Notes: generated by a model not told the origin, from the sequence alone. A DNA stretch of 64,000 nt from Mycolicibacterium rutilum (GCF_900108565.1 NZ_LT629971.1:4216001-4280000), one strand, 5' to 3'. Counted from the first letter of the stretch, positions 54,346 through 63,284 are shown. A program made the numbers and translations.

Positions 54346-54585
54346 ATGACCCACCACCACTCCCCCGGTGCAACTGATCATAATGCCTTCACCGGGAGAC
54401 CCATCAAGGGCAGTTTGTTGCTGACAGTCTCAGAAGCAGCTGGCGCTCTTCGCATCTCGCGCTCGTCCATTTACCGGCTCTTCGACGCTGGCGAGCTCGC
54501 CTGGGTGCAGATCGGGGCTGCCCGCCGCGTCACGTCAGCCGAGATCCACCGCTTCATCGCTGCCCATACAGAGGCAGCCTCCTAA
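54346..54585 (+). CDS. Excisionase-like HTH protein
   Basis: A 79-residue MerR/excisionase-type helix-turn-helix protein: LLTVSEAAGALRISRSSIYRLFDAGELAWVQIGAARRVTSAEIHRFIAAH. It directs the integrase toward excision and is placed 12 bases before the integrase gene, the usual order. The ATG at 54346 is preceded by GAGGGG; an upstream GTG at 54313 is less likely. Confidence 0.82.
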   Translation: MTHHHSPGATDHNAFTGRPIKGSLLLTVSEAAGALRISRSSIYRLFDAGELAWVQIGAARRVTSAEIHRFIAAHTEAAS

Positions 54586-54597
54586 TGTGCGGCCGCG

Positions 54598-55788
54598 ATG
54601 GCTGAACGCCGGCAGCTGCCGCCGCAGATCCGACGCGTTGAGCTGGCGCGGCGTGCTGGCAGCAAGCCGGTCGTGCGCTACCAGCTCACCGTGGACACCG
54701 GCGTGGTCAACGGTAAGCGCAAGCAGCTGCGCCGCCGCTATCGAACCGAGAAGGAAGCCCGTGCCGCTCTGGCCGAGATTCAGGGTCAAGTGAACGCGGG
54801 AACCTACGTCCAGCCATCCACGCTCACCATCGAAAACGCTTGTGCCGACTGGCTGAAGTCTCGACACAGGATTCGCCCCACGACCGCCGCGGGCTACGAG
54901 TACGTCCTTCAGCCGGTACGCAGCGAGCTGGGTGAGTTGGCCGTTCAGGATCTGACCCGCCGCCATATCGACGAGTTACTCGTCAAGCTTCGCGCGGGCA
55001 GCGTTGTCCGGCCAAGGCGGAAAAGCCCGTAAGCCGTGGAGCGCGCGGTCCTGCAACTACATGCTTGGCGCCTTGTCCCAGGTGCTAGATCAGCTTGTCG
55101 CCGAAGGCCGCTTGACAGAAATGTCGCTTCACTTGTCGACCGCGTGCCTGGGAAGGCCAAGAAACTTCAGACGTTCACGCCTGAGCAGGTCCAGACCGTG
55201 TTGCGGGGGATCGCAAACGATCGCAACCGTCACGCGTGGCACCTCGCGCTCGCCGGCCTTCGCCGTGGCGAGATCGCCGGCCAGAGGTGGGCAGATATCG
55301 ACCTCGCGAACAGGACACTTCGCATCGGTGCGACTCGCGTCGATGTCGGGGGTCGTGCTCTCGATCAGGATGAGCCTAAGACTGCCCACGCCGGTCGTGT
55401 GTTGCCGATCCCGGACGCGCTCCTGGCGGAACTGGCCGCAGCCCGCAACCGGCAGGCCGCGGAGAAGCTCGCGTTGGGCGAGGCCTACTCCGACCGGGGT
55501 TATGTCGTCTGCAACGAGGCTGGCGAGCCCTATCACCCGTCAACTTTGAGCACGCTGTGGCAGGCCGTTATCCGCGACCTCAACGTTCCCCAGATCCGTC
55601 TCCACGATGCTCGGCACACCTGCGCGATGCTCATGCATCTGCAGGGCGTCCCGATTGCACTCGTGGCTGCATGGCTCGGCCATGCCGACGTGTCGTTCAC
55701 CATGCGGACCTATGTCCACGCCCAGCCCGAGGCGCTCGCATTGGCGGCGCAAAGCTTTGCTCCGCCGCTGGCCGATTCTGGCCACTGA
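54598..55788 (+). pseudogene. Tyrosine integrase, two frameshifts
   Basis: The integrase of element A. An N-terminal arm-binding domain (VVRYQLTVDTGVVNGKRKQLRRRYRTEKEARAALAEIQ), a core-binding domain and the catalytic domain are all recognisable. The catalytic Arg is in LAGLRRGEIAGQRW, HxxR in LHDARHT, then WLGHA and the Tyr in TYVHAQP. The frame breaks near 55,015 (GSVVRP to GKARKPWSARSCNYML) and near 55,115 (EGRLT to RNVASLVDRVPGKAKKL). Each fits a single-base indel. Without it the element cannot recombine unless helped in trans. Confidence 0.85.
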
Positions 55789-55825
55789 AGCACCTCGCAC
55801 AAGCGTGCGGTGACACCCGCTGTGC

Positions 55826-55845
55826 TCTGTGACAATCTGTGACAA
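55826..55845. repeat. Tandem 10-bp repeats, probable integrase arm sites
   Basis: TCTGTGACAA occurs twice head-to-tail between the integrase gene and the adjacent att copy. TGTGACAA recurs at 45949-45956 inside the other end of the element. This is the expected layout of arm-type binding sites flanking attP. Confidence 0.55.
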
Positions 55846-55913
55846 ATTTCGAACTGTCGAACTTTCGTGCGACACCTACTCTTCAGAAAAGAGCAGGTCA
55901 AAGACCTTTTCAT

Positions 55914-55957
55914 GGTCGGGCTGACAGGATTTGAACCTGCGACCACTTGACCCCCAG
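55914..55957 (-). repeat. att copy 2: 3' part of tRNA-Pro(GGG)
   Basis: Identical to 45798-45841 over 44 bp. On the minus strand it runs from the anticodon loop to ACC and here is followed by an A, which would encode CCA. The bases beyond 55957 do not form the tRNA 5' half, so a complete tRNA-Pro is not restored here either. Confidence 0.85.
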
Positions 55958-56475
55958 GCTAAAAGGCGGTATGCGTGGGTGTCCGCCAGAGTCCATTTAT
56001 ACCCCTGTGGCACAACGAATTACGTCGTGCGCGGACAGTGACGGACGTATGCGGAAAACCGCGTTCAAATGGACGCAATGGCGGTACGAAAGGCGGTACG
56101 GACAGCGATGTAAGCCAGGGCCGGCAGCACCGCATTTCGCCCCGTCCTGCAAGACCCTCGCCGGCCTACTTCACGCCGAGGGCGCGCTCGCCAGCCTTGT
56201 GGGGGTGGACGCTCGACTGGTCGCCGACACGGTTTCGTTTGACGTCTGCACCGCGGCGAACCCGGTCGGGTCGCTGCGCCGCCGTCCCGCCGCGATCCGC
56301 ATCGGCCGCGGGCCTCGTTGTCTCGACGCCGCCAGCTCGCCCAGGCGCTCGACGTCTCCGCGGCCGTGCTGGACGTGATGCGAGCGGGCCCGCTTTGTAC
56401 CTCGCGGCCGAGGCTATCGCGCAGTCAGGACGGCCAGCATTCTCGCGTGGTTCGGCCGGTAGGCGGCGCTGGACG
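55958..56475. other. Element B left end with GGCGGTAYG repeats, no confident gene
   Basis: No supported gene. GGCGGTATG (from 55965), GGCGGTACG (56080-56088) and GGCGGTACG (56092-56100) are direct repeats close to the att copy. They resemble arm-type sites for a second integrase. Frames in 56160-56470 contain protein-like fragments (SRRRQLAQALDVSAAVLDVMRAGP) that may be decayed HTH coding sequence. Confidence 0.4.
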
Positions 56476-59400
56476 TCACAGTTGCGCAACTGAAAACAAC
56501 TTGTTGACCTCGGCATCGATCAACGCTTCATTGGTCGCAATCGCCGCCTGGGTACGCTCAATTTCCCCAAGACGATCTGTGTACCACTCAAGAAACTCCT
56601 CTGTCTCTGGGATCGTCAGCCGGTTCCGTTTCTTCACGGCAGCGGCAAGTTGCGCGCCATCGGGCAGGCCTTTTACCTTCACGTTGTACCGCCTGAACAG
56701 GAAGGCACCAGTTCTAGCGGCCAGGTTGGCGAAGTCATCTGTTAGCCTCATGACTTCTTTTACTGCATCGCGAACCGTGCGCTGTGTCTGAGCGTCAGCC
56801 ACAATAAACGGCAATTCCTTGAGATAAGAAAGTTTGACTTGAGGAAATAGGCGACCGCTTTCCAGAACTTTCTGGCGGTACAATTTCTCATATAGGGATG
56901 AGTTTAGAACCCCGAGTACAAAGTATGGGTCGACCTTGTCTTTATACTCTTCGCGAATTATGGCGCCTTGTACAGTATTTGCGAACCACTGGTCTTTAGC
57001 TAAAGTTGCCCTGATCTTATCGGCCGTTTGACGCCACAGGAGCTTTTCGCCTGCTCGCATCATCGCTTCATCAAAATAGACAATTTCGTTGTCCCGCAGA
57101 ACTGATTTGTAGTTCTTCCGCAAGTAGAGACTTACCATGCTGGGAGATGAATACCGATTTATATCTGAGCCGGTCAACAACGGATACGTATCGGCCTCTG
57201 GCTCAAGCGAATACAGTCGCTGCCGTAGGTCGGTCTTACCCTTATTCACGAGGCCAACACCAACGCGTTGATGCTTGACGCCGGCGTCTTTCATGAGCAG
57301 AACCTTATCTAGCGGCACCACTGCTGCATTGCTCATGATTAATAATGGGTCGATCTCCGCGTACTGCGCCAATTCATTAGACGCTAGTATGGAGTGGAGT
57401 TCGTCGCGAGGAACCTCCGTGAGATTGAATAGTCTCCGCTTCTTGGTGGCGGACTCCTTCTTCACAAGAATTAGACAGCACGGCAGATTAACGCGAGGAA
57501 AGATCTTCTCGCCTAAATTTATGCAAGTCCAATTGTAATTGTCCAGATATTCGCGCACATCTGTGTAGCGCGGTTGATAGAGGAGAGTGCTGGGAGTGAC
57601 GAAGCCGAGGTAGCCACCCGGACGAATCAAGCCGAGCGCCAACTCAATGAAATGCTTGTAGGTATCCTTGTGTTGCTGCGACGAGTGGGGATATCTCCGA
57701 ACGATGTAATCGCTCGGACCTTCCGGCAGCTCCGCGCCCCAAGGCGGGTTTCCGATAACGACGTCGAATCCAGCGTGATCGCTGAGAATTTCGGGGAACT
57801 CTTCAACCCAAGTGAACGCCTTCTCGAAGGCTAGCGAAGGGTCATCAATAAGGCTGTTACCTACTTTAATATTCTTTTCGAGATTTTCGAGCGGTTCGTC
57901 GGCTCTAGCGGTCTTAAGCCACAGGCTAAGTTTTGTGATCTCAGCGCTTTCTTCGTTTAAGTCGACGCCAAATAAGTGGCGGAGCAGAGCAGCGTCATTC
58001 GCGTAGGCCCATTCCTGGCTTAGGTCCCTTCGAACCGCGATTCCGTCCTTTGTGGCTTCGAAGAGGCCGGCCACTCGTGCGGACCTCTTTCTCCGCTTCT
58101 GTGCATCGAGTTGCGCTTGTTCTTGCTGTTCGAGGGCGGCAGCCTCGATCTCGTCGCGGCGGAGAGCGTACGACTTCTTGAGGTGTGTATGCGCTTGGTT
58201 CAAAAACGCTCCACTCCCGCACGCAGGATCTAGAACCTTGAGCGTCTCGAGCCGGTCTGGATGTTCTTCCAGGTAAGCACCCAGGGTCATCTCGACGATA
58301 TATCTGGTCAAGTATTCAGGCGTGTAGTAGATGCCTTCTTTTCGTTGCTTGGTAGATCGCTTGGCAACAGGCGTCCCCTCGAGTTCTGCTTTTATCGCCT
58401 CTATGTCAGCGACGCTCTGCTCGAAGACGTGACCTAACACATTTACATCTAGGTCACTGTGGAAGTCGTATGCATGCAGTTCAAGAACGGGCTTAAGGAC
58501 GGCGTCGCGGATTACTAAGGCATCAAGCTGGTCGTCCTGTGCAAACAATCCTCCGTTGTATGCGTTGATAGGCGGAATGCGTTGAAGATTTCCGCGGTCG
58601 ATAGCCCTGAACAGACCACGGCACTGCTTCCAGAGTTCGACTCCGGTTTGTTCGAATGATTGGGCGGCCGACTTGATTATTCCGTCAACCGTGTTGGTCG
58701 GCAGCAGGCGCACACTGCTGTCCTCACAGAAGCAAACGAAGATCAGCCGATCGAGGATCTTCTGCGTCTTCTCTAAAAGGACCGGCGGAGCCACTTGCGG
58801 GTTTTCTAACACCAAGTCATCGAAAAGAGCTAGACGTCGCTCACTGTAATCATCGTAGAACTGATCGGTTATGTTGCGCGAATACTGGCTGCTTTGGGCC
58901 AGAAGGTTATCGATCTCCGATGTGCCGGAGGGATCAATCAAATTTTGACGACATAATAGGTAATAGAAAGTTTTGAATTCTGAAGGATCCGCGAGCTTTT
59001 CGAGCGAGAACGATTCGAAATAGTCTTCCGATCGATATTTGCTGTACAGCCTTATCTCGCGGAAGTTGGAAACGATAATCCATTTGCAGGAGTCGATTTT
59101 ATTGGCGTACCGGTAGCCCTGCTCTACGGGAGTTTCTTTCCGGGCTCGGCCGAGCTGCTTCTTATCTAACGACGTGCCGGCGTCTTTCAGCTCGACTACA
59201 GCGAGGTCTGTCTTGAGGTTTCGGCTATAGAACCCGAGGCCGGCGTCTGCCGAGTCCTGTCCAATCGAGAGCTCCGGTATCAGGTGATAGGTTGCGTCTC
59301 CCCCTCCTTGGAGCTTGTAACCCAAACAGTCTTGGAAAATCTTCGTGAGAAAAGGGCCCTGGACGCTTGTCTCTTTGGTGATAGAAAGGCCGCTCGACTT

Positions 59401-59511
59401 CAGCGAGGACGCCCAACCATCGATAATCTGCGCCGCTGCCCTGATCGTCTCATCTGCAACATCGAAGCTCGCACTCTGCCGACGGAGCAGTGGTGTGTTG
59501 AACAACTTCAC
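56476..59511 (-). CDS. Type IIG restriction-modification enzyme (Eco57I-like)
   Basis: A 1011-residue fused endonuclease-methyltransferase. The N-terminal PD-(D/E)xK-like nuclease shows D102...E107-L-K109 in TDLAVVELKD. A helical linker follows. The adenine methyltransferase has motif I LDPACGSGAF (near 425) and motif IV NPPWG (near 588). A TaqI-type target recognition domain with long helices ends the protein. One protein would methylate and cut the same site. Codon use and GC are clearly lower than in the host, showing transfer. GTG start; GGAGG lies 11 bases upstream. Confidence 0.87.
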   Translation of the reverse strand: MKLFNTPLLRRQSASFDVADETIRAAAQIIDGWASSLKSSGLSITKETSVQGPFLTKIFQDCLGYKLQGGGDATYHLIPELSIGQDSADAGLGFYSRNLKTDLAVVELKDAGTSLDKKQLGRARKETPVEQGYRYANKIDSCKWIIVSNFREIRLYSKYRSEDYFESFSLEKLADPSEFKTFYYLLCRQNLIDPSGTSEIDNLLAQSSQYSRNITDQFYDDYSERRLALFDDLVLENPQVAPPVLLEKTQKILDRLIFVCFCEDSSVRLLPTNTVDGIIKSAAQSFEQTGVELWKQCRGLFRAIDRGNLQRIPPINAYNGGLFAQDDQLDALVIRDAVLKPVLELHAYDFHSDLDVNVLGHVFEQSVADIEAIKAELEGTPVAKRSTKQRKEGIYYTPEYLTRYIVEMTLGAYLEEHPDRLETLKVLDPACGSGAFLNQAHTHLKKSYALRRDEIEAAALEQQEQAQLDAQKRRKRSARVAGLFEATKDGIAVRRDLSQEWAYANDAALLRHLFGVDLNEESAEITKLSLWLKTARADEPLENLEKNIKVGNSLIDDPSLAFEKAFTWVEEFPEILSDHAGFDVVIGNPPWGAELPEGPSDYIVRRYPHSSQQHKDTYKHFIELALGLIRPGGYLGFVTPSTLLYQPRYTDVREYLDNYNWTCINLGEKIFPRVNLPCCLILVKKESATKKRRLFNLTEVPRDELHSILASNELAQYAEIDPLLIMSNAAVVPLDKVLLMKDAGVKHQRVGVGLVNKGKTDLRQRLYSLEPEADTYPLLTGSDINRYSSPSMVSLYLRKNYKSVLRDNEIVYFDEAMMRAGEKLLWRQTADKIRATLAKDQWFANTVQGAIIREEYKDKVDPYFVLGVLNSSLYEKLYRQKVLESGRLFPQVKLSYLKELPFIVADAQTQRTVRDAVKEVMRLTDDFANLAARTGAFLFRRYNVKVKGLPDGAQLAAAVKKRNRLTIPETEEFLEWYTDRLGEIERTQAAIATNEALIDAEVNKLFSVAQL

Positions 59512-60117
59512 CGCTCAGAGTCCTCCGCCTGTGCAAGCCGGCTCGCGTCAACCGGGCGTCGGGTGGCAGGCGTCGCCCACAGCACCCTCTTTCGTTCAGC
59601 TGACGGGCTGACCGCGAATGGCTTTGAGGACAGGTCATCGCTTACGGAAGCCTTCGATAGCGGCATAGTCACGAAGCCTAATTGGGTAGCGCCGCGGCGA
59701 GTGGTCACGACTGGCCGTTAGCCACGTCGCGTTCCTGTTCCGGTTCGTCGTGAGGCGGCCCCGCGCCTGGATTATCGACCCGTCCCACGGCCCCGTCGGG
59801 CGTCATCGCGGTGCTGAGTGTCTGCTCGCGCTAGGGCGATCGGTCTGGTCCGACATGGAATCGGATGCTATGGCGCGCGCTCCGCGGTATCGCGACATAG
59901 CGGGTCCGGTGTCGATCCGTACCCGCATCATCCGCATGTACCCGCGCATCCAGAGCTTCAGGAGGACGAGCGCTTGGCCGGCGTAAGGGTTGCGGTCGCC
60001 GGGTTCAGCGAGTGAGCCCTCGTAGAGCGCCATCGTGTATCTCGCGCGCTCCGTCACCCGCCAAGCATGCGGCCGTGCAGGGCAGAGCGGCGGATCCCAC
60101 GCCGGGCGATGGGGCCC
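59512..60117. other. Mostly non-coding stretch after the RM gene start
   Basis: Apart from the small frame at 59803-60057 described separately, I see no supported gene, RNA or clear repeat here. The promoter of the restriction-modification gene must lie within 59512-59800, but no convincing -10 was placed. Confidence 0.35.
59803..60057 (-). CDS. Possible small Rmf-like protein
   Basis: An 84-residue frame containing GDRNPYAGQALVLLKLWMRGYMRMM, a pattern resembling small actinobacterial/phage proteins with NPY-x-G...W-x-RG-Y (ribosome-modulation-factor-like layout). The C-terminal 30 residues look disordered. Starts at GTG 60057 or ATG 60033; no good ribosome site. The assignment is weak. Confidence 0.4.
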   Translation of the reverse strand: MTERARYTMALYEGSLAEPGDRNPYAGQALVLLKLWMRGYMRMMRVRIDTGPAMSRYRGARAIASDSMSDQTDRPSASRHSAPR

Positions 60118-60414
60118 TTAAAGGTTGATGAGAGCAGCACCGACCTCGCTTAGGAGCTCACTCGGCGCAAGCCCGCATCTTTCGCCGGCGACCTTCACCG
60201 TGAGGTTCATGACGGCAGTCATCCCGGAGAACAGTTGCATTATTGCCTCCTCAGAATCGAGCCCGGCGTCCGTGAGGTCGTTGAGCGTCGATGTAAGGAA
60301 GTTGTCCGGCTCGGTCATGCCCGTGCCAGAAGGGCGGGAGTGTAAGACCGTGATGTATGCCAGCGCGTTTTGGGCGGCTTGCAACCGGCTTTGAGGCGTC
60401 CACTGAAATGTCAT
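60118..60414 (-). CDS. Small hypothetical protein, leaderless
   Basis: A 98-residue helical protein (MTFQWTPQSRLQAAQNALAYITVL..., SEEAIMQLFSGMTAVMNLTVKVAGERCGLAPSELLSEVGAALINL). No family recognised; composition is that of a real protein. The ATG is exactly six bases after TAACAT on the minus strand (60426-60421), a leaderless promoter. Possibly of phage or mobile-element origin. Confidence 0.6.
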   Translation of the reverse strand: MTFQWTPQSRLQAAQNALAYITVLHSRPSGTGMTEPDNFLTSTLNDLTDAGLDSEEAIMQLFSGMTAVMNLTVKVAGERCGLAPSELLSEVGAALINL

Positions 60415-60436
60415 GGGCGAATGTTAGGAAGCCAGG

Positions 60437-60670
60437 GTGCATCAGGCGCCGTTGCCGGCGAGGCCGCGGCGATACGCTTCCCCGGCCGATCCAGTGCGCT
60501 ACTTCCGGTGTGACGATCATCGACAACTGGCACATGTCCTGTGTGGCGGCTACTTCAAGCCCGAGGACACCGGTGTCGAGATCGCGAACGGCCCGACGCG
60601 CAATACCGCGGTCACCGGCGCGCACCGTCGGCGGTTGCCTGATCTTCCCGACGACGCCGACCCTGTTTGA
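60437..60670 (+). CDS. Doubtful small ORF divergent from 60118-60414
   Basis: A 77-residue frame starting at GTG (VRYFRCDDHRQLAHVLCGGYFKPEDTGVEIANGPTRN...). Composition is partly protein-like and it is divergent from a better gene. It has no ribosome site, recognised family or clear promoter. From 60671 to 60891 nothing is supported. Confidence 0.3.
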   Translation: MHQAPLPARPRRYASPADPVRYFRCDDHRQLAHVLCGGYFKPEDTGVEIANGPTRNTAVTGAHRRRLPDLPDDADPV

Positions 60671-60891
60671 ATCAGCTAGGCCGGTAGCTTCTCAGCCGCG
60701 GCGGGCTCACCGTCCCGGTCCACGCACCTGCCGAGTGTCCGGTGCCAGGCAGTCCTCGCATCCGGCGGAGACGCGGTCGCAGCCACTTCCTCTCACCTGT
60801 GGTTTCCTGTGCACACGCCACTTTGTGGTGGTGTACCGACGCGCCATGCGTGCCATCGCAACCGGTGCGTCGCACGGGCTTCAGTCTGAGG

Positions 60892-61905
60892 TCACCAGCA
60901 CTCGTGCTTGCCCGATTCCATCTCAGCTGGTGTATACGGAAGGAAGCAGGTACCGCACTTCGTTGGAGTTGCAGGCGCCGTGCAGCCGCATCGCTGGCAA
61001 TGCGGGCACTTGAAGTCCTGACAGTTCTCGCAGCGGCCGCTGGATTGCTTTGCCTGAAAGGTCTTTTCGCACGCGGGGTTAGAACACTCCTGTGGGGGGA
61101 AGGTCCAGGTGCCCGCCCCGTTCGCGGTCGTTGGGCGCAGGGCGAGGAACACGTACCGCTCCTCGTAATCGAGAGCGGCCTCCACCCGCATACCGTCGAG
61201 CACAGACCCGGTTTTGTACTCGATGCCCTCGTGGAACTCCCTTCGCACGGCGGACTCCATCGCCTCGGCGGCGACGCGCCTGAACCCCTTTTGCGCGAAT
61301 CCCTTCGGCGGCTGTGGATCGTCATAGGTGCTCGCTGACGTGGTGACCACCCCGTCGAGGTCCGCGACAGCCAGTAGCCAGCGCGCGCCCTCGGGCAGCA
61401 TCTCGCGCACACGCTGTAGGGCGGCGGATCGGGAGGCCGCGGATCGCGCGAACAGTCCGGACATAACGTCAGCGGGGTGAAGCGAGGTGGCGTGGCGATC
61501 GGTGTCGTCGACCGGCATTAGAATTTGGGCGGCGAACTGGTCGCACACAGCCTCCTCGATCTCGCGGCGCTCCCGGTCGGTCATGTCGATGAGCGCGAAA
61601 CCCCATTGGTCGTGCGACTGCTGCAGGTGATGGGCGAGCTCATGGAGCAGCGTGAAGTTGTCGCGGCGCGACGTCGCTGGGTGCAGGTGGATCGTGGGCG
61701 GTGATGGGCGGTAGTAACCGCCTCCACCGCAACCGGTGGCGGCGAGGCCGTCCTCGATCTCAATGGTGATCTCGGTGCTCCGCACCAGCGTCCCGAGGGG
61801 ATCATCGCGTAGGGCTGCGAGGTTAAAGGTGGTGCACTCCGCGGCGATCCGAGCGGCGATCGCCTGGGCATCTCGGCCGAATGCGAGATCGTCCCAGCCG
61901 TCCAC
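60892..61905 (-). CDS. ImmA/IrrE metallopeptidase with C-terminal zinc-ribbon region
   Basis: A 337-residue protein. The zinc metallopeptidase motif is LLHELAHHLQQ (HExxH near 86-90), with a third-ligand Glu in EEAVCDQFAAQILMP. After a middle domain, the last 65 residues hold about ten cysteines in C-x2-C-type pairs (CSNPACEKTF, CENCQDFKCPHCQRCGC, KCGTC), probably two zinc ribbons. ImmA-type peptidases cleave a partner repressor. GTG 61905 is a probable start after AGGA; the partner gene ends four bases before it. Confidence 0.78.
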   Translation of the reverse strand: MDGWDDLAFGRDAQAIAARIAAECTTFNLAALRDDPLGTLVRSTEITIEIEDGLAATGCGGGGYYRPSPPTIHLHPATSRRDNFTLLHELAHHLQQSHDQWGFALIDMTDRERREIEEAVCDQFAAQILMPVDDTDRHATSLHPADVMSGLFARSAASRSAALQRVREMLPEGARWLLAVADLDGVVTTSASTYDDPQPPKGFAQKGFRRVAAEAMESAVRREFHEGIEYKTGSVLDGMRVEAALDYEERYVFLALRPTTANGAGTWTFPPQECSNPACEKTFQAKQSSGRCENCQDFKCPHCQRCGCTAPATPTKCGTCFLPYTPAEMESGKHECW

Positions 61906-61909
61906 AGCG

Positions 61910-62788
61910 CTAATTCCTATCCCGTCCGGCACGTCTGATGGCGTCGCGAAGCTTCGTCTCCCGCAGCGCGTCGCCGTCATCGCGGGCGGCGAGCGGGAAC
62001 TCGCGCCGGACAAGGCGGCGAATGTCCGCCTCGGCGAGACCGGTCTCCTCGGTGCGCGCCACGATGTCCTGCTTGTACCTAGGAGAGGCGATGTCGATTA
62101 CCACATCTGCGAGGGGATCTTCTCCGACCAGCGACTCGGCCTCGACGCCGAGGCGCTCGGCGACCGCGGCGAGCTGCTCGGCGGTGACCGGCACGACGCC
62201 GGTCATGAGCGACCGCAATTCGGGCAGCGCGAGTCCCAACACCTCGCCGACGATGCGTGAGTTGCCGCCGGCCTGCTGAACCTTTTCCGAGTCGAGGAAC
62301 GCCCCCTCTTCGGCGCCGCCGGTGTTGAAGCACAGCTCGGTCCAGTGGTCGACCATCAGGCGGTCCGCGCCATTGTTCGCGGCGTCACTGGCCGAGCCCG
62401 GTGCGAAGGCGAAGCCGGGGTCGTCGCCGTCGTCCATCGCGGACGACAGCGGAAGGATCCGGGCGGGCGGCAGCAGCTGGCCAAGGCTGCGGTCGAGGAG
62501 ATGGCCTCCCAACCCGGTCTCGCGCGTCGGCCACAAGGTCACGGGCACCCCAAGTGGGGAGTCCTCGACGACGAGTCCGGGTGCGAACGACACCTCACCG
62601 GGAAGTGTGACCGGCCAGGCCAACACGAACCCGAGCTTCGCCGCCGCGATCATTGCGAGCCCGACATCGTCGCCGTCCCAGGAGAGGATCCACAGATCAC
62701 CTGCGCGGACCTGCTTGCTTTGCGCTCCGCGGTCCCACAGCTGGTACGCAGATACCGGTAGGCCGGCCGGTCGATCACCGCCGCTCAC
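61910..62788 (-). CDS. HTH-like partner of the ImmA/IrrE peptidase
   Basis: A 292-residue protein. The N-terminal half is unassigned (AYQLWDRGAQSKQVRAGDLWILSWDGDDVGLAMIAAAKLGFVLAWPV). The second half has an XRE-like helical stretch (IVGEVLGLALPELRSLMTGVVPVTAEQLAAVAERLGVEAESLVG) ending in a charged helix. By analogy with repressor-ImmA pairs it may be the regulator or antitoxin cleaved by the adjacent peptidase. GTG start after GGGAGG. Family assignment is tentative. Confidence 0.6.
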   Translation of the reverse strand: MSGGDRPAGLPVSAYQLWDRGAQSKQVRAGDLWILSWDGDDVGLAMIAAAKLGFVLAWPVTLPGEVSFAPGLVVEDSPLGVPVTLWPTRETGLGGHLLDRSLGQLLPPARILPLSSAMDDGDDPGFAFAPGSASDAANNGADRLMVDHWTELCFNTGGAEEGAFLDSEKVQQAGGNSRIVGEVLGLALPELRSLMTGVVPVTAEQLAAVAERLGVEAESLVGEDPLADVVIDIASPRYKQDIVARTEETGLAEADIRRLVRREFPLAARDDGDALRETKLRDAIRRAGRDRN

Positions 62789-62837
62789 TGCTCACCTCCC
62801 GTGGTCGTCGCTGCAAAAAGAATCGCCAGAGTACAGG

Positions 62838-63206
62838 TCATGAGTCGTAAAGCCGACCCCGGTAGACCTCTCGCGCCACCTTCACCTCGTCGTTGGGCAG
62901 TTTGCCGAGGTAGTCGCATTTGCCAGCGTGGCCCGTGACGTCCTTCAGGACCGGGTGGATGTAGCGGGCAGTCCACCACCCCGCGGCACCGAGGCGCGTG
63001 GCGTGGATCTCGGGCATCGCCCTGCTGGGCTGGTCTCCCGGCTTCTCGTCGCTAGTGATTCGGGGGAGCCCGGACCAAACGGTGTCCGCGTGGCGCTCGG
63101 CCATACATGCCATCGGACGGGCGGCCTTCCCGACGCGCGCCGGGTTCTCGGTGGCCTCCTTGGTGACCCAGTACGCGTCGCCGAACTTGGCATCTCCGTC
63201 GGGCAT
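62838..63206 (-). CDS. Possible PemK/MazF-like protein
   Basis: A 122-residue protein: GDAKFGDAYWVTKEATENPARVGKAARPMACMAERHADTVWSGLPRITSDEKPG, then ARYIHPVLKDVTGHAGKCDYLGKLPNDEVKVAREVYRGRLYDS. The GDxYWV...RP...WxGLPR layout resembles PemK/MazF-fold toxins, but key residues cannot be verified by eye. No antitoxin gene is seen beside it. TAAGCT lies seven bases before the ATG, suggesting a leaderless start. Confidence 0.5.
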   Translation of the reverse strand: MPDGDAKFGDAYWVTKEATENPARVGKAARPMACMAERHADTVWSGLPRITSDEKPGDQPSRAMPEIHATRLGAAGWWTARYIHPVLKDVTGHAGKCDYLGKLPNDEVKVAREVYRGRLYDS

Positions 63207-63284
63207 GCGCGGCAGCTTACAAGCCGAAGGTGACAGCGTGCGTCGGTATCCGGCGGGGCGCTCGCACGTCCAATTGGCTTCCGG

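Larger units (their letters stand above)
45798..55957. mobile_element. Integrative mobilizable element A in tRNA-Pro
   Basis: About 10.1 kb between two 44-bp tRNA-Pro 3' repeats. Gene order: module of unknown function (46469-48264), MobF relaxase (48461-51237, broken), OLD-family nuclease, HigBA, excisionase, tyrosine integrase (broken). The integrase lies next to one repeat, as usual for such elements. No replication initiator or FtsK-type translocase is seen. Base composition is lower in GC than the flanks in the OLD gene. Mobility genes carry frameshifts, so the element is probably fixed. Confidence 0.8.

Noticed and set aside
60251..60625. 124-codon minus-strand frame
   Set aside because: It overlaps the better-supported leaderless gene at 60118-60414 in another frame and lacks a ribosome site.
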